Positions 1 to 7,150 of a stretch of 14,134 nt of DNA are shown here, one piece after another. The position numbers and the translations under genes are program-made. The notes under the pieces are model-generated. The model was not told the DNA's origin. It searched no databases and saw only the letters and a list, made by a program, of their open reading frames with translations. Position 1 is the first letter of the stretch. Every line of letters begins with the position of its first letter. Origin of the DNA: JAEUNJ01 sp052035955 (GTDB lineage Bacteria; Pseudomonadota; Gammaproteobacteria; Burkholderiales; Rhodocyclaceae); contig JBPOHD010000053.1 of NCBI GenBank assembly GCA_052035955.1, positions 1-14,134 on the forward strand, in the 5' to 3' direction.

Positions 1-1
1 C

Positions 2-1885
2 GGCGTCGGCCTCATCGTCACCGGCGGCTTCTCCCCCAACCTGGCCGGCCGGGTCTACCACTTCGGCTCCCAGCTCTCTTTTCCCTGGCAGGTGAAGAAG
101 CACCGCCTGGTCACCGATGCCGTCCACGCCGAAGGCGGCAAGATCGCCCTGCAGATCCTGCACACCGGTCGCTACGGCTACCACCCCCTGTGCGTCGCGC
201 CGTCCCGGATCAAGGCGCCGATCAATCCCTTCACGCCCCGCGCCCTCACCCGCTGGGGCATCCGCCGGACCATCGCCGCCTATGCCCGCTGCGCCGCCCT
301 CGCGCGGCGGGCCGGCTACGACGGCGTCGAGGTGATGGGCTCCGAGGGCTACCTGATCAACCAGTTCATCGCCCCGCGCACCAACCGGCGCACCGACGAG
401 TGGGGCGGCAGCTTCGGGAACCGCATCCGCTTCCCCGTCGAGGTGGTGCGCGCCGTGCGCGCCGCCGCCGGCGATGACTTCATCATCGTCTTCCGCCTCT
501 CCATGCTCGACCTGGTGGAGGACGGCAGCACCTGGGAGGAGGTGGTGCAGCTGGCCCAGGCCGTCGAGGCGGCCGGCGCCACCATCATCAACACCGGCAT
601 CGGCTGGCACGAGGCCCGCGTGCCCACCATCGCCACCATGGTCCCCCGGGCCGCCTTCGCCTGGGTCACGGAAAGGCTGCGCGGCGCCGTGCGCCTGCCC
701 CTGGTCGCCACCAACCGCATCAACACCCCCGAGGTCGCCGAGGCCGTGCTCGCCGCCGGCCAGGCCGACATGGTCTCCATGGCCCGCCCCTTCCTGGCCG
801 ACGCCGATTTCGTCGCCAAGGCCGCCGCCGGCCGGGCCGACGAGATCGATACCTGCATCGGCTGCAACCAGGCCTGCCTGGACCTGGTCTTCGCCGGCAA
901 GGTCTGCTCCTGCCTGGTCAATCCCCGGGCCTGCCACGAGACCGAGCTGGTGGTCGCGAAAGCCGCCGCGGCAAGGAAGGTCGCCGTCGTCGGCGCCGGC
1001 CCGGCCGGCCTGGCCTGCGCCACCACCGCCGCCGAACGGGGCCACCGGGTGACCCTCTTCGAGGCCTCGGACCGGATCGGCGGCCAGTTCAACCTCGCCC
1101 GCCGCATTCCCGGCAAGGAGGAGTTCGCCGAGACCCTGCGCTACTTCGCCCGCCGCCTGGAGACGGCGGGCGTCGAGACCCGGCTGGGCTGCCGGGTGGA
1201 TGCGGACACGCTCCGCCGGGAAGGCTACGACCACGTGGTCCTGGCCACCGGCATCGTGCCGCGCACGCCGGCCATTCCCGGCATCGACGACCCCCGGGTC
1301 GCCTCCTATATCGATGTCATCGAGGGCCGCAAGGCGGCGGGCGGCCGGGTGGCCGTCATCGGCGCCGGCGGCATCGGCTTCGACGTGGCCGAGTTGCTGA
1401 CCCACGCCACGGAGGGCGAGGACGATGGGAACGATGGGGGCGGCCAGCGCCGCTACCGCGACGAATGGGGCATCGACGACGCCTACGCGGCGCGCGGCGG
1501 GCTGAAGGCCGCCGTCGCCGAAGCCCCGTCCCGCCAGGTCTGGCTGTTGCAGCGCAAGTCCTCCAAGGTCGGCGACGGCCTCGCGAAGACGACGGGCTGG
1601 ATACGCCGCACCCTGCTCAAGCGGCGCGCCGTGACCATGCTGGCCGGCGTCGCCTACGAGCGCATCGACTCCGCCGGCCTGCACATCCGCGTCGACGGCG
1701 AGGCCCGGGTGCTGCCGGTGGACACGGTGGTCGTCTGCGCCGGCCAGGAGCCGCGGCGCGAGTTGCTGGCGCCCCTGCAGGCGGCCGGCATCCCGGTGAC
1801 CCTGATCGGCGGCGCCGACGTGGCCGCCGAACTGGATGCGCGGCGCGCCATCGACCAGGGCACCCGCGTCGCGGCCCGCCTGTGA
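2..1885 (+). CDS. fadH: NADPH-dependent 2,4-dienoyl-CoA reductase, 5' end outside window
   Basis: Reduces 2,4-dienoyl-CoA during beta-oxidation of unsaturated fatty acids, using FMN, FAD and a 4Fe-4S cluster. The frame is open from base 2, so the gene starts before the window; about 627 codons are seen against roughly 670 in E. coli FadH, leaving about 45 missing. The order is an Old-Yellow-Enzyme TIM barrel (to about base 830), the cluster motif C-x2-C-x3-C-x11-C from base 854 (CIGCNQAC), an FAD-binding GAGPAGL near 992-1012 and a second dinucleotide fold with GAGGIG near 1361-1378. The catalytic Tyr (SEGYLINQ, codon 350-352) and His (GIGWHEAR, codon 608-610) of the E. coli enzyme are both present. 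The C-terminus (CAGQEPRREL, ELDARRAIDQGTR) is also typical. The GTG at base 92 is an internal codon, not a start. The identification is firm; fatty-acid substrate range cannot be read from sequence. Confidence 0.96.
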   Translation, partial: GVGLIVTGGFSPNLAGRVYHFGSQLSFPWQVKKHRLVTDAVHAEGGKIALQILHTGRYGYHPLCVAPSRIKAPINPFTPRALTRWGIRRTIAAYARCAALARRAGYDGVEVMGSEGYLINQFIAPRTNRRTDEWGGSFGNRIRFPVEVVRAVRAAAGDDFIIVFRLSMLDLVEDGSTWEEVVQLAQAVEAAGATIINTGIGWHEARVPTIATMVPRAAFAWVTERLRGAVRLPLVATNRINTPEVAEAVLAAGQADMVSMARPFLADADFVAKAAAGRADEIDTCIGCNQACLDLVFAGKVCSCLVNPRACHETELVVAKAAAARKVAVVGAGPAGLACATTAAERGHRVTLFEASDRIGGQFNLARRIPGKEEFAETLRYFARRLETAGVETRLGCRVDADTLRREGYDHVVLATGIVPRTPAIPGIDDPRVASYIDVIEGRKAAGGRVAVIGAGGIGFDVAELLTHATEGEDDGNDGGGQRRYRDEWGIDDAYAARGGLKAAVAEAPSRQVWLLQRKSSKVGDGLAKTTGWIRRTLLKRRAVTMLAGVAYERIDSAGLHIRVDGEARVLPVDTVVVCAGQEPRRELLAPLQAAGIPVTLIGGADVAAELDARRAIDQGTRVAARL

Positions 1886-1910
1886 GCGGCCGGGGAACGG
1901 GCCCGGCCGC
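1886..1910 (+). terminator. GC-rich hairpin directly after fadH stop
   Basis: A perfect 9-bp inverted repeat, GCGGCCGGG (1886-1894) and CCCGGCCGC (1902-1910), with a 7-nt loop starts one base after the fadH TGA. There is no T-run after it, so it is not a classical Rho-independent terminator. It may attenuate read-through into the next gene or protect the mRNA 3' end. Confidence 0.4.
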
Positions 1911-1961
1911 GGGCCGACACCGGGAACCGCCGTGGGCCACCCTGCCATGACAGGAGGATGG

Positions 1962-2636
1962 ATGCCGGCCGGCCTGGGGCCCCGCCTCTACGTCGCCTGG
2001 GCGGCCCTGGCCGTGGCCGCCTCCCTGGCCATCGGCGGCCTGTCGCCGGAGAACCTCACGCGCCTGCTCGTGCTCACCTTCCTGGGCCTGCAGCTCGCCC
2101 TCCGCCCCCGGCTGGCCGGCGCCCTGCCCGGCTGGCCGCCCAGGTGGCGCTTCATCGCCCTGGGCATGGCGCTCGCCGCGGCGGTGGAAGGCTTCCACAT
2201 GATCTCCATGCCGGTCTTCGCCGCCCTCCGCATCACCGCGGAAACGCCGCCGGGGCGGGCCCTGGCGAACTACGCCGTCGACCTGGCCTTCACCCTGCCC
2301 GCCTACCTGGCGATCTTCGCCACCATCTGGTGGTTCATCGACCGCTACCGCTACGGCTTCTGGCGCTACGTGCTCGCCTTCGGCCTCGCCCAGACCCTGG
2401 GCGACGGCGGCCTCGCCTTCTTCGCCGGGCAGCCGGCCATGCTCGCCTTCCTGCCCTACCCGATGACCAACTACCATGCCATCAACATCCTGCCCTTCCT
2501 GGCCGTGGCCGGCCGGCCGGATGCGCCGCGACGGGAAAGCCCCGCCGCCTGGCTGGCCATCCCGGCCGTGATCGCCGTGTATCTCGCCTGCGGCGCCGTG
2601 ATCCGCTGGACCGGCACGGCAGTCGGCTTCGCCTGA
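1962..2636 (+). CDS. Unknown multi-pass membrane protein
   Basis: I do not recognise the family. The 224-residue product is strongly hydrophobic, with about six likely membrane segments (roughly residues 9-27, 34-49, 65-88, 104-128, 134-158 and 197-216). Between the fourth and fifth lies a short basic and aromatic stretch (IDRYRYGFWRY). The end of the fifth carries the motif GDGGLAFF, and PMTNYHAINILPF follows. I chose ATG 1962 because AGGAGG at 1952-1957 precedes it by 4 nt; an in-frame ATG at 1947 would add five residues. It follows fadH by 76 bp on the same strand and could be co-transcribed with it, although a strong hairpin lies between them. It ends next to a REP-like array that separates it from the convergent moaE. 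No catalytic motif is visible, so no function is assigned. Confidence 0.75.
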   Translation: MPAGLGPRLYVAWAALAVAASLAIGGLSPENLTRLLVLTFLGLQLALRPRLAGALPGWPPRWRFIALGMALAAAVEGFHMISMPVFAALRITAETPPGRALANYAVDLAFTLPAYLAIFATIWWFIDRYRYGFWRYVLAFGLAQTLGDGGLAFFAGQPAMLAFLPYPMTNYHAINILPFLAVAGRPDAPRRESPAAWLAIPAVIAVYLACGAVIRWTGTAVGFA

Positions 2637-2669
2637 TGGGGGGATCGCCGGGGCGGACGGGGAATTTCC

Positions 2670-2883
2670 AAAGGCATCGCGGCGTGACCGCCGCTCCTAC
2701 AAGAACCGGGCGGCACGTCCCCTGTAGGAGCGCCGCATGCGGCGCGATTGCAGCCGTCCCGAAAGGCATCGCGGCGTGACCGCCGCTCCTACAAAACCCG
2801 GGCGGCACGTCCCCTGTAGGAGCGCCGCATGCGGCGCGATGCGGCGGTTCCGAAACCCATCGCGGCGTGACCGCCGCTCCTAC
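2670..2883. repeat. Alternating GTAG-type REP-like array
   Basis: Five imperfect-palindrome units alternate in orientation. Three copies of ATCGCGGCGTGACCGCCGCT followed by CCTAC lie at 2676-2700, 2768-2792 and 2859-2883. Between them, two units starting GTAGGAGCGCCGCATGCGGC and ending GCGAT lie at 2724-2748 and 2816-2840. Read on the minus strand, the first type also starts GTAGGAGCG and ends CGCGAT, so all are one family. The repeating pair has a period of 91-92 bp and its spacers are also conserved (CGGCACGTCCCCT). Location between convergent genes and the 5' GTAG are typical of REP/BIME elements mobilised by REP-associated tyrosine transposases. No such transposase is in the window. Confidence 0.85.
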
Positions 2884-2904
2884 AAAACCGGACGGCACGA
2901 CCCC

Positions 2905-2924
2905 GGGTGGGGCGACGCCCTACC
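2905..2924. repeat. Hairpin overlapping moaE stop (REP-like or terminator)
   Basis: GGTGGGGC (2906-2913) and GCCCTACC (2917-2924) form an 8-bp stem with one G-T pair around GAC. Read on the minus strand it begins GGTAGGGCG, again with GTAG at the foot, so it may be a divergent REP. It covers the moaE TAG stop (2920-2922) and could end the molybdopterin operon transcript, although no T-run follows. Confidence 0.45.
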
Positions 2925-3390
2925 GGCGTTTGCCGTCCCAGCGCCCGGCGGCGGAATCGTCGCTCTCCCGGGCGTCCACCCAGCGGCCGCCGTCCGGCGT
3001 GTCTTCCTTCTTCCAGAACGGCGCCCGGGTCTTCAGGTAGTCCATGATGAACTCGCAGGCGGCGAAGGCCTCGCCCCGGTGGGCCGAGGAGACGCCGACA
3101 TAGACGATGCGGTCGCCGGGGAGCAGCGGCCCGACCCGGTGGATCACCCGCACCGCCTTGATCTCCCAGCGCCCGCGGGCCTCGTCCACGATGGCCGCCA
3201 GGGCCTTCTCGGTCATGCCGGGGTAATGCTCCAGGGTCATTGCCGCGACGCCGCTGCCGTCGTTGCGGTCCCGCACCAGGCCGACGAAGCTGGCCACGGC
3301 GCCGGCCGAGAGGTCGCCGGCGGTCAGGGCGGCCGTCTCGGCACCGACGTCGAAGTCGGCCTCGCGGACGGCGATCAGGTCGCGGCTCAT
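2920..3390 (-). CDS. moaE: Molybdopterin synthase catalytic subunit MoaE
   Basis: Large subunit of molybdopterin synthase, which transfers two sulfurs from MoaD thiocarboxylate to cyclic pyranopterin monophosphate to form the dithiolene. The 156-residue length matches the family (about 150). Visible family signatures are FVGLVR (35-40), LEHYPGM (53-59), HRVG (84-87), SSAHRGEAFAACEF (101-114) and the active-site segment YLKTRAPFWKKE (118-129). K120 and K127 correspond to the two catalytic lysines K119 and K126 of E. coli MoaE. It starts 13 nt after the moaD stop, so the two subunits are surely co-transcribed. It is the last gene of the minus-strand run and meets the REP array. The C-terminal tail after residue 140 is polar and variable, as usual for the family. 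Confidence 0.97.
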   Translation of the reverse strand: MSRDLIAVREADFDVGAETAALTAGDLSAGAVASFVGLVRDRNDGSGVAAMTLEHYPGMTEKALAAIVDEARGRWEIKAVRVIHRVGPLLPGDRIVYVGVSSAHRGEAFAACEFIMDYLKTRAPFWKKEDTPDGGRWVDARESDDSAAGRWDGKRR

Positions 3391-3403
3391 GCCCGTGGGA
3401 TGC

Positions 3404-3655
3404 TCAGCCGCCGGTCACCGGCGGGAAGAAGGCCACCTCGTCGCCGGCGGCGACCGGGGCTTCCATGCCCACCATGTCCTGGTTCACCGCCGCCCGCAGG
3501 TTGCGGGCCGCGGCCAGGGCGTTCCAGGGCTCGCCGCGGGCGGCCAGGTGGTCGCGCAGGGCGGCCACCGTGGTCACCGAGGGCGGCAGGTCGACCGATT
3601 CCGCGGACTGGCCCAGGGCCTCCCGGAGGCTGGCGAAGTAACGGACTTGGATCAT
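3404..3655 (-). CDS. moaD: Molybdopterin synthase sulfur carrier subunit MoaD
   Basis: Small ubiquitin-fold subunit of molybdopterin synthase, 83 residues, with a beta-grasp pattern (MIQVRYFASLREALG at the start, DEVAFFPPVTGG at the end). The invariant C-terminal Gly-Gly, which is adenylated by MoeB and converted to a thiocarboxylate, is present as the last two residues. It directly precedes moaE with a 13-nt gap, the usual arrangement. Upstream on its own strand are a 173-bp gap with a long inverted repeat and then moeA. The activating enzyme MoeB and the early-step enzymes MoaA and MoaC are not in the window, so they must be encoded elsewhere. Confidence 0.96.
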   Translation of the reverse strand: MIQVRYFASLREALGQSAESVDLPPSVTTVAALRDHLAARGEPWNALAAARNLRAAVNQDMVGMEAPVAAGDEVAFFPPVTGG

Positions 3656-3681
3656 GCGAGGATCTCGGTCAAACGAAAGGA

Positions 3682-3815
3682 TTCACCGCGGAGGACGCAG
3701 AGGGCACAGAGAAAAGCGATGCATCGAGAACCGGCGAATCGCAAGCCACCCGGCAAGGGCGCTCACGCCGACAATCTCCGGTTTCCTCTGCGCCCTCTGT
3801 GTCCTCCGTGGTGAG
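3682..3815. repeat. Long inverted-repeat element A (moaD-moeA gap)
   Basis: Left arm 3682-3714 (TTCACCGCGGAGGACGCAGA onward) and right arm 3782-3815 (ending CCTCCGTGGTGA) are about 33-bp inverted repeats with a few mismatches. They enclose a 67-bp centre that is not repeated elsewhere in the window. The arms consist of near-tandem 9-mers of the GCAGAGGAC type. It occupies most of the gap between two molybdopterin genes. It is one of five such elements here. No protein is expected from it, although its frames are open. Confidence 0.85.
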
Positions 3816-3828
3816 ATTGCTTGAAGTT

Positions 3829-5046
3829 TCAGTATAACAACTCGCCGAAAGGCAGGAAGCGCACCGGGTCTCCGGGCTGCACGGCCTGGCGGGCCGGGTT
3901 GTCCACCAGGCCGTCGGCCCAGGCGGCGGAGGTCAGCACCACGGAACTCTGGCTCGGGTAGAGCTCCAGCCGGCCGTCCTCGCCGAGGCGGGCGCGCAGG
4001 AACTCCCGGCGGGCATCGGGCTTGGGCCAGGCGAAGCCGGCGGGCAGGGTCAGGGCCTTGGGCAGCACCTCGGTCGCCCCCTGGGACTTGCGCACGAAGG
4101 GCCGCACCAGGGTCACGAAGGTGACGAAGGAGGAGACCGGGTTGCCCGGCAGGCCGATGAAGGCGGCGCGGCCCACGTGCCCGAAGGCCAGGGGCTTGCC
4201 CGGCTTGGCGGCCACCTTCCACAGGCCCAGGCTGCCCTCGGCCTCGACGGCGGGCTTGACGTGGTCCTCCTCGCCGACGGAGACGCCGCCCGAGCTGACG
4301 ATCAGGTCCACCTCCGCCGCCGCGGCGCGCAGGGCGGCGCGGGTGGCCTCGAAGTTGTCGGGCACCATGCCCAGGTCCCGCACTTGGCAGCCGAGCTGGC
4401 GCAGCAGCCCGGTGAGGAGGTAGCGGTTGGAGTTGTAGATGCGCCCGGGCCCCAGGGGCTGGCCGGGCATCACCAGCTCGCTGCCCGTGGTCAGCAGGCC
4501 CACCCGCAGGCGGCGGAAGACCGGCAGGCGGGCGATGCCCACGGAGGCGGCGAGTCCCAGGTCCTGGGGCCGCAGGCGCTTGCCGGCGGGCAGGATCTCC
4601 GCCCCGGCCATAATGTCGGCGCCGGCCCGGGTGACCCACTCGCCGGGCTTCGGCACGTGGTCGAAGGTCACGAAGGGCTGGCCGTCCGCCTCCTCGTGCC
4701 GGCACAGCTCCTGCATGACGATGGCGTCGCAGCCGGCCGGGATCGGCGCCCCGGTGAAGATGCGCGCCGCCGTCCCCGGGGCCAGCGTGTGGCCGACGCT
4801 GCCGGCCGGGATGCGCTGGCTCACCGGCAGCCGGGTGCCCGGCGCCGGCAGGTCGGCGCAGCGCACCGCGTAGCCGTCCATGAAGCTGTTGTCATGGGGC
4901 GGCACCATCAGCGCCGAAGCCTGCGCCGCCGCCAGCACCCGGCCCCCGGCCTCCAGGGTGTCCAGGTCCTCGGTCTCCGCGACGGGCGCCGCGGCGGCCA
5001 GCAGGTGGGCCAGGGCCTCGTCGAAGCTCAGCATTCCCTTGTTCAT
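3829..5046 (-). CDS. moeA: Molybdopterin molybdenumtransferase MoeA
   Basis: Inserts molybdate into adenylylated molybdopterin to form active Mo-cofactor. The product has 405 residues against 411 in E. coli. Visible signatures are HDNSFMDGYAVR (51-62, containing the conserved Asp), the FTGAPIP segment (97-103), LLTTGSELV (184-192), RIYNSN (202-207), SSGGVSVGEEDHVK (251-264, conserved Asp261), KPGKPLAFG (281-289) and FIGLPGNPVSS (296-306). I chose ATG 5046 because GAGGT (5054-5058) lies 7 nt upstream; the frame stays open beyond it to 5139 only because the inverted-repeat element has no stop there. An alternative ATG is at 5034. It lies between mobB and moaD, with an inverted-repeat element on either side. 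The SD-like GAGG is at the edge of element B. Confidence 0.96.
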   Translation of the reverse strand: MNKGMLSFDEALAHLLAAAAPVAETEDLDTLEAGGRVLAAAQASALMVPPHDNSFMDGYAVRCADLPAPGTRLPVSQRIPAGSVGHTLAPGTAARIFTGAPIPAGCDAIVMQELCRHEEADGQPFVTFDHVPKPGEWVTRAGADIMAGAEILPAGKRLRPQDLGLAASVGIARLPVFRRLRVGLLTTGSELVMPGQPLGPGRIYNSNRYLLTGLLRQLGCQVRDLGMVPDNFEATRAALRAAAAEVDLIVSSGGVSVGEEDHVKPAVEAEGSLGLWKVAAKPGKPLAFGHVGRAAFIGLPGNPVSSFVTFVTLVRPFVRKSQGATEVLPKALTLPAGFAWPKPDARREFLRARLGEDGRLELYPSQSSVVLTSAAWADGLVDNPARQAVQPGDPVRFLPFGELLY

Positions 5047-5056
5047 TCGAAAGACC

Positions 5057-5187
5057 TCACCGCAAAGGCGCGAAGGCGCAAAGCTTCGCGAAGAAATTCC
5101 ATTCGGACACCAGGGCCTCGGTGGCCTGGCCGGCCTCACCCCTCGGCATCCCTTTGCGTTCCTTTGCGCCTTTGCGTCTTTGCGGTG
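5057..5187. repeat. Long inverted-repeat element B (moeA-mobB gap), variant arms
   Basis: Same architecture as the other four elements but with different arm sequence. The left arm from 5057 reads TCACCGCAAAGGCGCGAAGG and continues CGCAAAG; the right arm 5151-5187 ends GCGTCTTTGCGGTGGA. The repeating unit is an 8-mer of the GCAAAGGC type instead of the 9-mer GCAGAGGAC. The outer CACCGC/GCGGTG ends are the same as in the others. The approximately 65-bp centre is unique in the window. Confidence 0.8.
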
Positions 5188-5199
5188 GAGTGTCTCGGT

Positions 5200-5688
5200 T
5201 CATAGTTTCAGGTAGTCCAGGATGAAGGCCGCGATGCCGTCCCGGTCGTCCAGGTCGAGGCGCGGCAGGGTTCCGGGGATGGGGCCGTCCGAGGCGACGG
5301 CGACGATGCGCGGGTTCTCCGGCCAGATGAAGGGCTTGCCGTTGGCCTGGCGGTGCACCTCCAGCTTGGGAATCGGCTCCTGCTTGAAGCCTTCCACCAG
5401 CACCAGGTCGCAGGGGGCGAAGCGGGCCAGGTGGTCGTCGAGGGTGGGCACGCCGCTCTTCCCCTCGTGCATCAGCACCCAGCGCTGGTCGGTGGCCACC
5501 AGCACCTCGCCGCAGCCGGCCTCGCGGAAGCGGTAGGAGTCCTTGCCCGGCCGGTCGATGTCGAAGCCGTGGTGGGCGTGCTTGATCACCGAGACCCGCA
5601 GCCCGCGGCCGATGAAGCGCGGGATCAGGGCCTCGATCAGCGTCGTCTTGCCGGCCCCGGAATAGCCGGCGATGCCGAAGGCCTTCAT
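5200..5688 (-). CDS. mobB: Molybdopterin-guanine dinucleotide biosynthesis adaptor MobB
   Basis: P-loop GTPase that assists MobA and MoeA in making the dinucleotide form of the molybdenum cofactor. The 162 residues match the compact MobB family. The Walker A motif GYSGAGKTTL is at 8-17, followed by the signature KHAHHGFDIDRPGKDSYRFREAG region (36-58, positions only key: KHAHH, D46, D50, S51, R53). The LVLVEGFKQEPIPKLEVHR segment (95-113) contains the second conserved block of the family, and DLDDRDGIAAF is near the C-terminus. The start ATG at 5688 has GAGG 8 nt upstream, again supplied by the edge of the adjoining inverted repeat. It is followed by moeA after a 153-bp gap. MobA itself is not seen, so the partner is presumably encoded elsewhere. 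Confidence 0.95.
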   Translation of the reverse strand: MKAFGIAGYSGAGKTTLIEALIPRFIGRGLRVSVIKHAHHGFDIDRPGKDSYRFREAGCGEVLVATDQRWVLMHEGKSGVPTLDDHLARFAPCDLVLVEGFKQEPIPKLEVHRQANGKPFIWPENPRIVAVASDGPIPGTLPRLDLDDRDGIAAFILDYLKL

Positions 5689-5698
5689 GGGAAATGCC

Positions 5699-5840
5699 TC
5701 ACCGCAGAGGACGCAGAGGACACGGAGAAGGGCCAGGCATCGGGAAAGCCGGCATGGCGCACCGCTCTGCCGCCCGGTTGGCGCGCGCGTCTTTCGAAGC
5801 CATGGTTTTCCTCTGTGACCTCCGCGACCTCTGCGGTGAA
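5699..5840. repeat. Long inverted-repeat element C (mobB to ATP-grasp gap)
   Basis: Left arm 5699-5730 begins TCACCGCAGAGGACGCAGAG and shows two exact tandem copies of GCAGAGGAC. Right arm 5806-5840 ends CGACCTCTGCGGTGAA. The 75-bp centre is unique. The left edge contributes GCGGTGAGG in front of the mobB start codon on the minus strand. Confidence 0.85.
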
Positions 5841-5857
5841 AAAGGAATTTTCAAGCG

Positions 5858-7150
5858 TCATGCCGTCGCGCCCTCCCCGCAGGGCACCTCGAGGACCGGG
5901 GCGAAGCCGCCGCCCGGGGTGCGGAAGTTGGTGGTCTGGCCCTGCCACAGGCGGGCGGCGACGAGCTGCACGGTATCGCCATAGACGTAGTTGCGCAGGT
6001 CCAGCTTGAGGTCGACGGGTTCGCCGGCCACGGCCAGGCGGCGGCCCGACGGGGGTACCAGGGCCTGGGCCACGTAGTCGCCGGCCATGATCTCCTCGAA
6101 CACCCGGCGGGTCAGCTTGTCGCCCCGGTAGGCGGCCTTCGACCCGTAGCCGGCCACCGGCTTGAAGAAGAGCTGGCGGCGGCGGGACCAGAGGTCGTCG
6201 GCCCGGTCCGGCGCCACCACCTCGGTCTTCGGGATGCCATTGGCCAGGATGCGGCGCGTTTCCGCGTCCACGCCCCAGGAGGCCAGCAGGGCCTCGTCGC
6301 CCAGCACCGCCAGGTTGCGCTTGTCGGCGTAGAGGGCGTGGGCGTGCGGGTGCGGCGTCAGCACCGTGCCGCCGGCCAGCCAGGCCGCGCGCAGGGCGGC
6401 GTGGGCCGGCTCGTCGAGGCCGAAGTCGGTGAGCCGGTTGTACGCCAGGTCGATGCGCGCCTCGCCCAGCCAGAGGGCCCCGTGGCAGGCGACCAGGTCT
6501 TGCGGGTCGCAGATGTGGGCCTCGATGCCGTGGTGGCGGAAGAGGCGCTGGAAGAGCACGAACTCCGGGTGCAGGAACTGCCCCGCCGGATCGTCGTCCA
6601 CGATAGCCACCGTCCGGAGCGGCGCCTCGCCGCGCTCCAGCCGCCACTCGGCCCGGAACATCTCCATGAACAGGTGCTCCGGATCGTCGCCGGCCAGGCT
6701 GCCCGGCAGCAGCGCCTCCACGTCGGCGCAGCAGACCTTCTGGGCCCGGGCCAGGATGGCGTTGAGCAGCCCGCCGCCGGCATTGGTGTTGATCTCGATG
6801 AGCCGGGGGCCCTCCGCGCCGAGGTGAAAGTCGTAGCCCAGGAAGACGCCCTTCGCCGCCGGCACCCGGCGGGCCGATTCCGGCGCCCAGGCCATGACGC
6901 GCTCCCGGTATTCCGGCCGCCGCGCCACGGATTCCACCGCCGCCACCACCGCCGCCATGCGGTCCACGTCCACCTGCCCGACGAAGACCATGGAATGGGC
7001 GAACAGGTGCGGCCGCCCCTCCATGACTTCGGCATGGAAGCCGGGGCTCTGGTGCTCCAGCTCGCCGCGCAGCCGCCCCTCGTCCAGGGAGACGCACTGG
7101 CAGCCGGCGTTGAGCCGGTCGGCGATGGCGATGCAGTCGTGTTCGGTCAT
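5858..7150 (-). CDS. ATP-grasp-like protein of unknown function
   Basis: A 430-residue protein that I cannot assign to a named pathway. The C-terminal half looks like an ATP-grasp catalytic domain: ADKRNLAVL (275-283), FFKPVAGYGSKAAYRGDKLT (328-347, lysine plus flexible glycine loop for ATP), FEEIMAGDYVAQALVPP (351-367), LKLDLRNYVYG (381-391) and a C-terminal QGQTTNFRTPGGGFAPV segment (403-419). An IEINTNAGGG block (118-127) in the N-terminal half resembles the acidic Glu/Asn metal site of ATP-grasp enzymes, so the fold may be permuted as in glutathionylspermidine synthase-like proteins; that is inference. No signal peptide is seen. The start ATG at 7150 lacks a clear SD. Its N-terminus is duplicated just upstream (7337-7404). 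It sits between the helicase gene and mobB, but co-location alone does not show a role in cofactor synthesis. Confidence 0.7.
   Translation of the reverse strand: MTEHDCIAIADRLNAGCQCVSLDEGRLRGELEHQSPGFHAEVMEGRPHLFAHSMVFVGQVDVDRMAAVVAAVESVARRPEYRERVMAWAPESARRVPAAKGVFLGYDFHLGAEGPRLIEINTNAGGGLLNAILARAQKVCCADVEALLPGSLAGDDPEHLFMEMFRAEWRLERGEAPLRTVAIVDDDPAGQFLHPEFVLFQRLFRHHGIEAHICDPQDLVACHGALWLGEARIDLAYNRLTDFGLDEPAHAALRAAWLAGGTVLTPHPHAHALYADKRNLAVLGDEALLASWGVDAETRRILANGIPKTEVVAPDRADDLWSRRRQLFFKPVAGYGSKAAYRGDKLTRRVFEEIMAGDYVAQALVPPSGRRLAVAGEPVDLKLDLRNYVYGDTVQLVAARLWQGQTTNFRTPGGGFAPVLEVPCGEGATA

Noticed and set aside
2670..2883. CRISPR array
   Set aside because: The repeats alternate in orientation, the intervening sequences are also repeated, and there are no cas genes. 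A REP/BIME array explains it better.
3391..3403. Missing start or frameshift between moaD and moaE
   Set aside because: Both proteins are complete, with MoaD ending in Gly-Gly and MoaE starting normally; the 13-nt gap is an ordinary operon spacing.
3683..3828. Peptides such as FTAEDAEGTEK and SPRRTQRAQRK recurring in several frames
   Set aside because: They are translations of the inverted-repeat arms. The recurring peptides reflect the DNA repeat and not a protein family.
5047..5139. N-terminal extension of MoeA by 31 residues
   Set aside because: The extension is translation of the inverted-repeat element B and has no similarity to MoeA; GAGGT before ATG 5046 gives the proper start.
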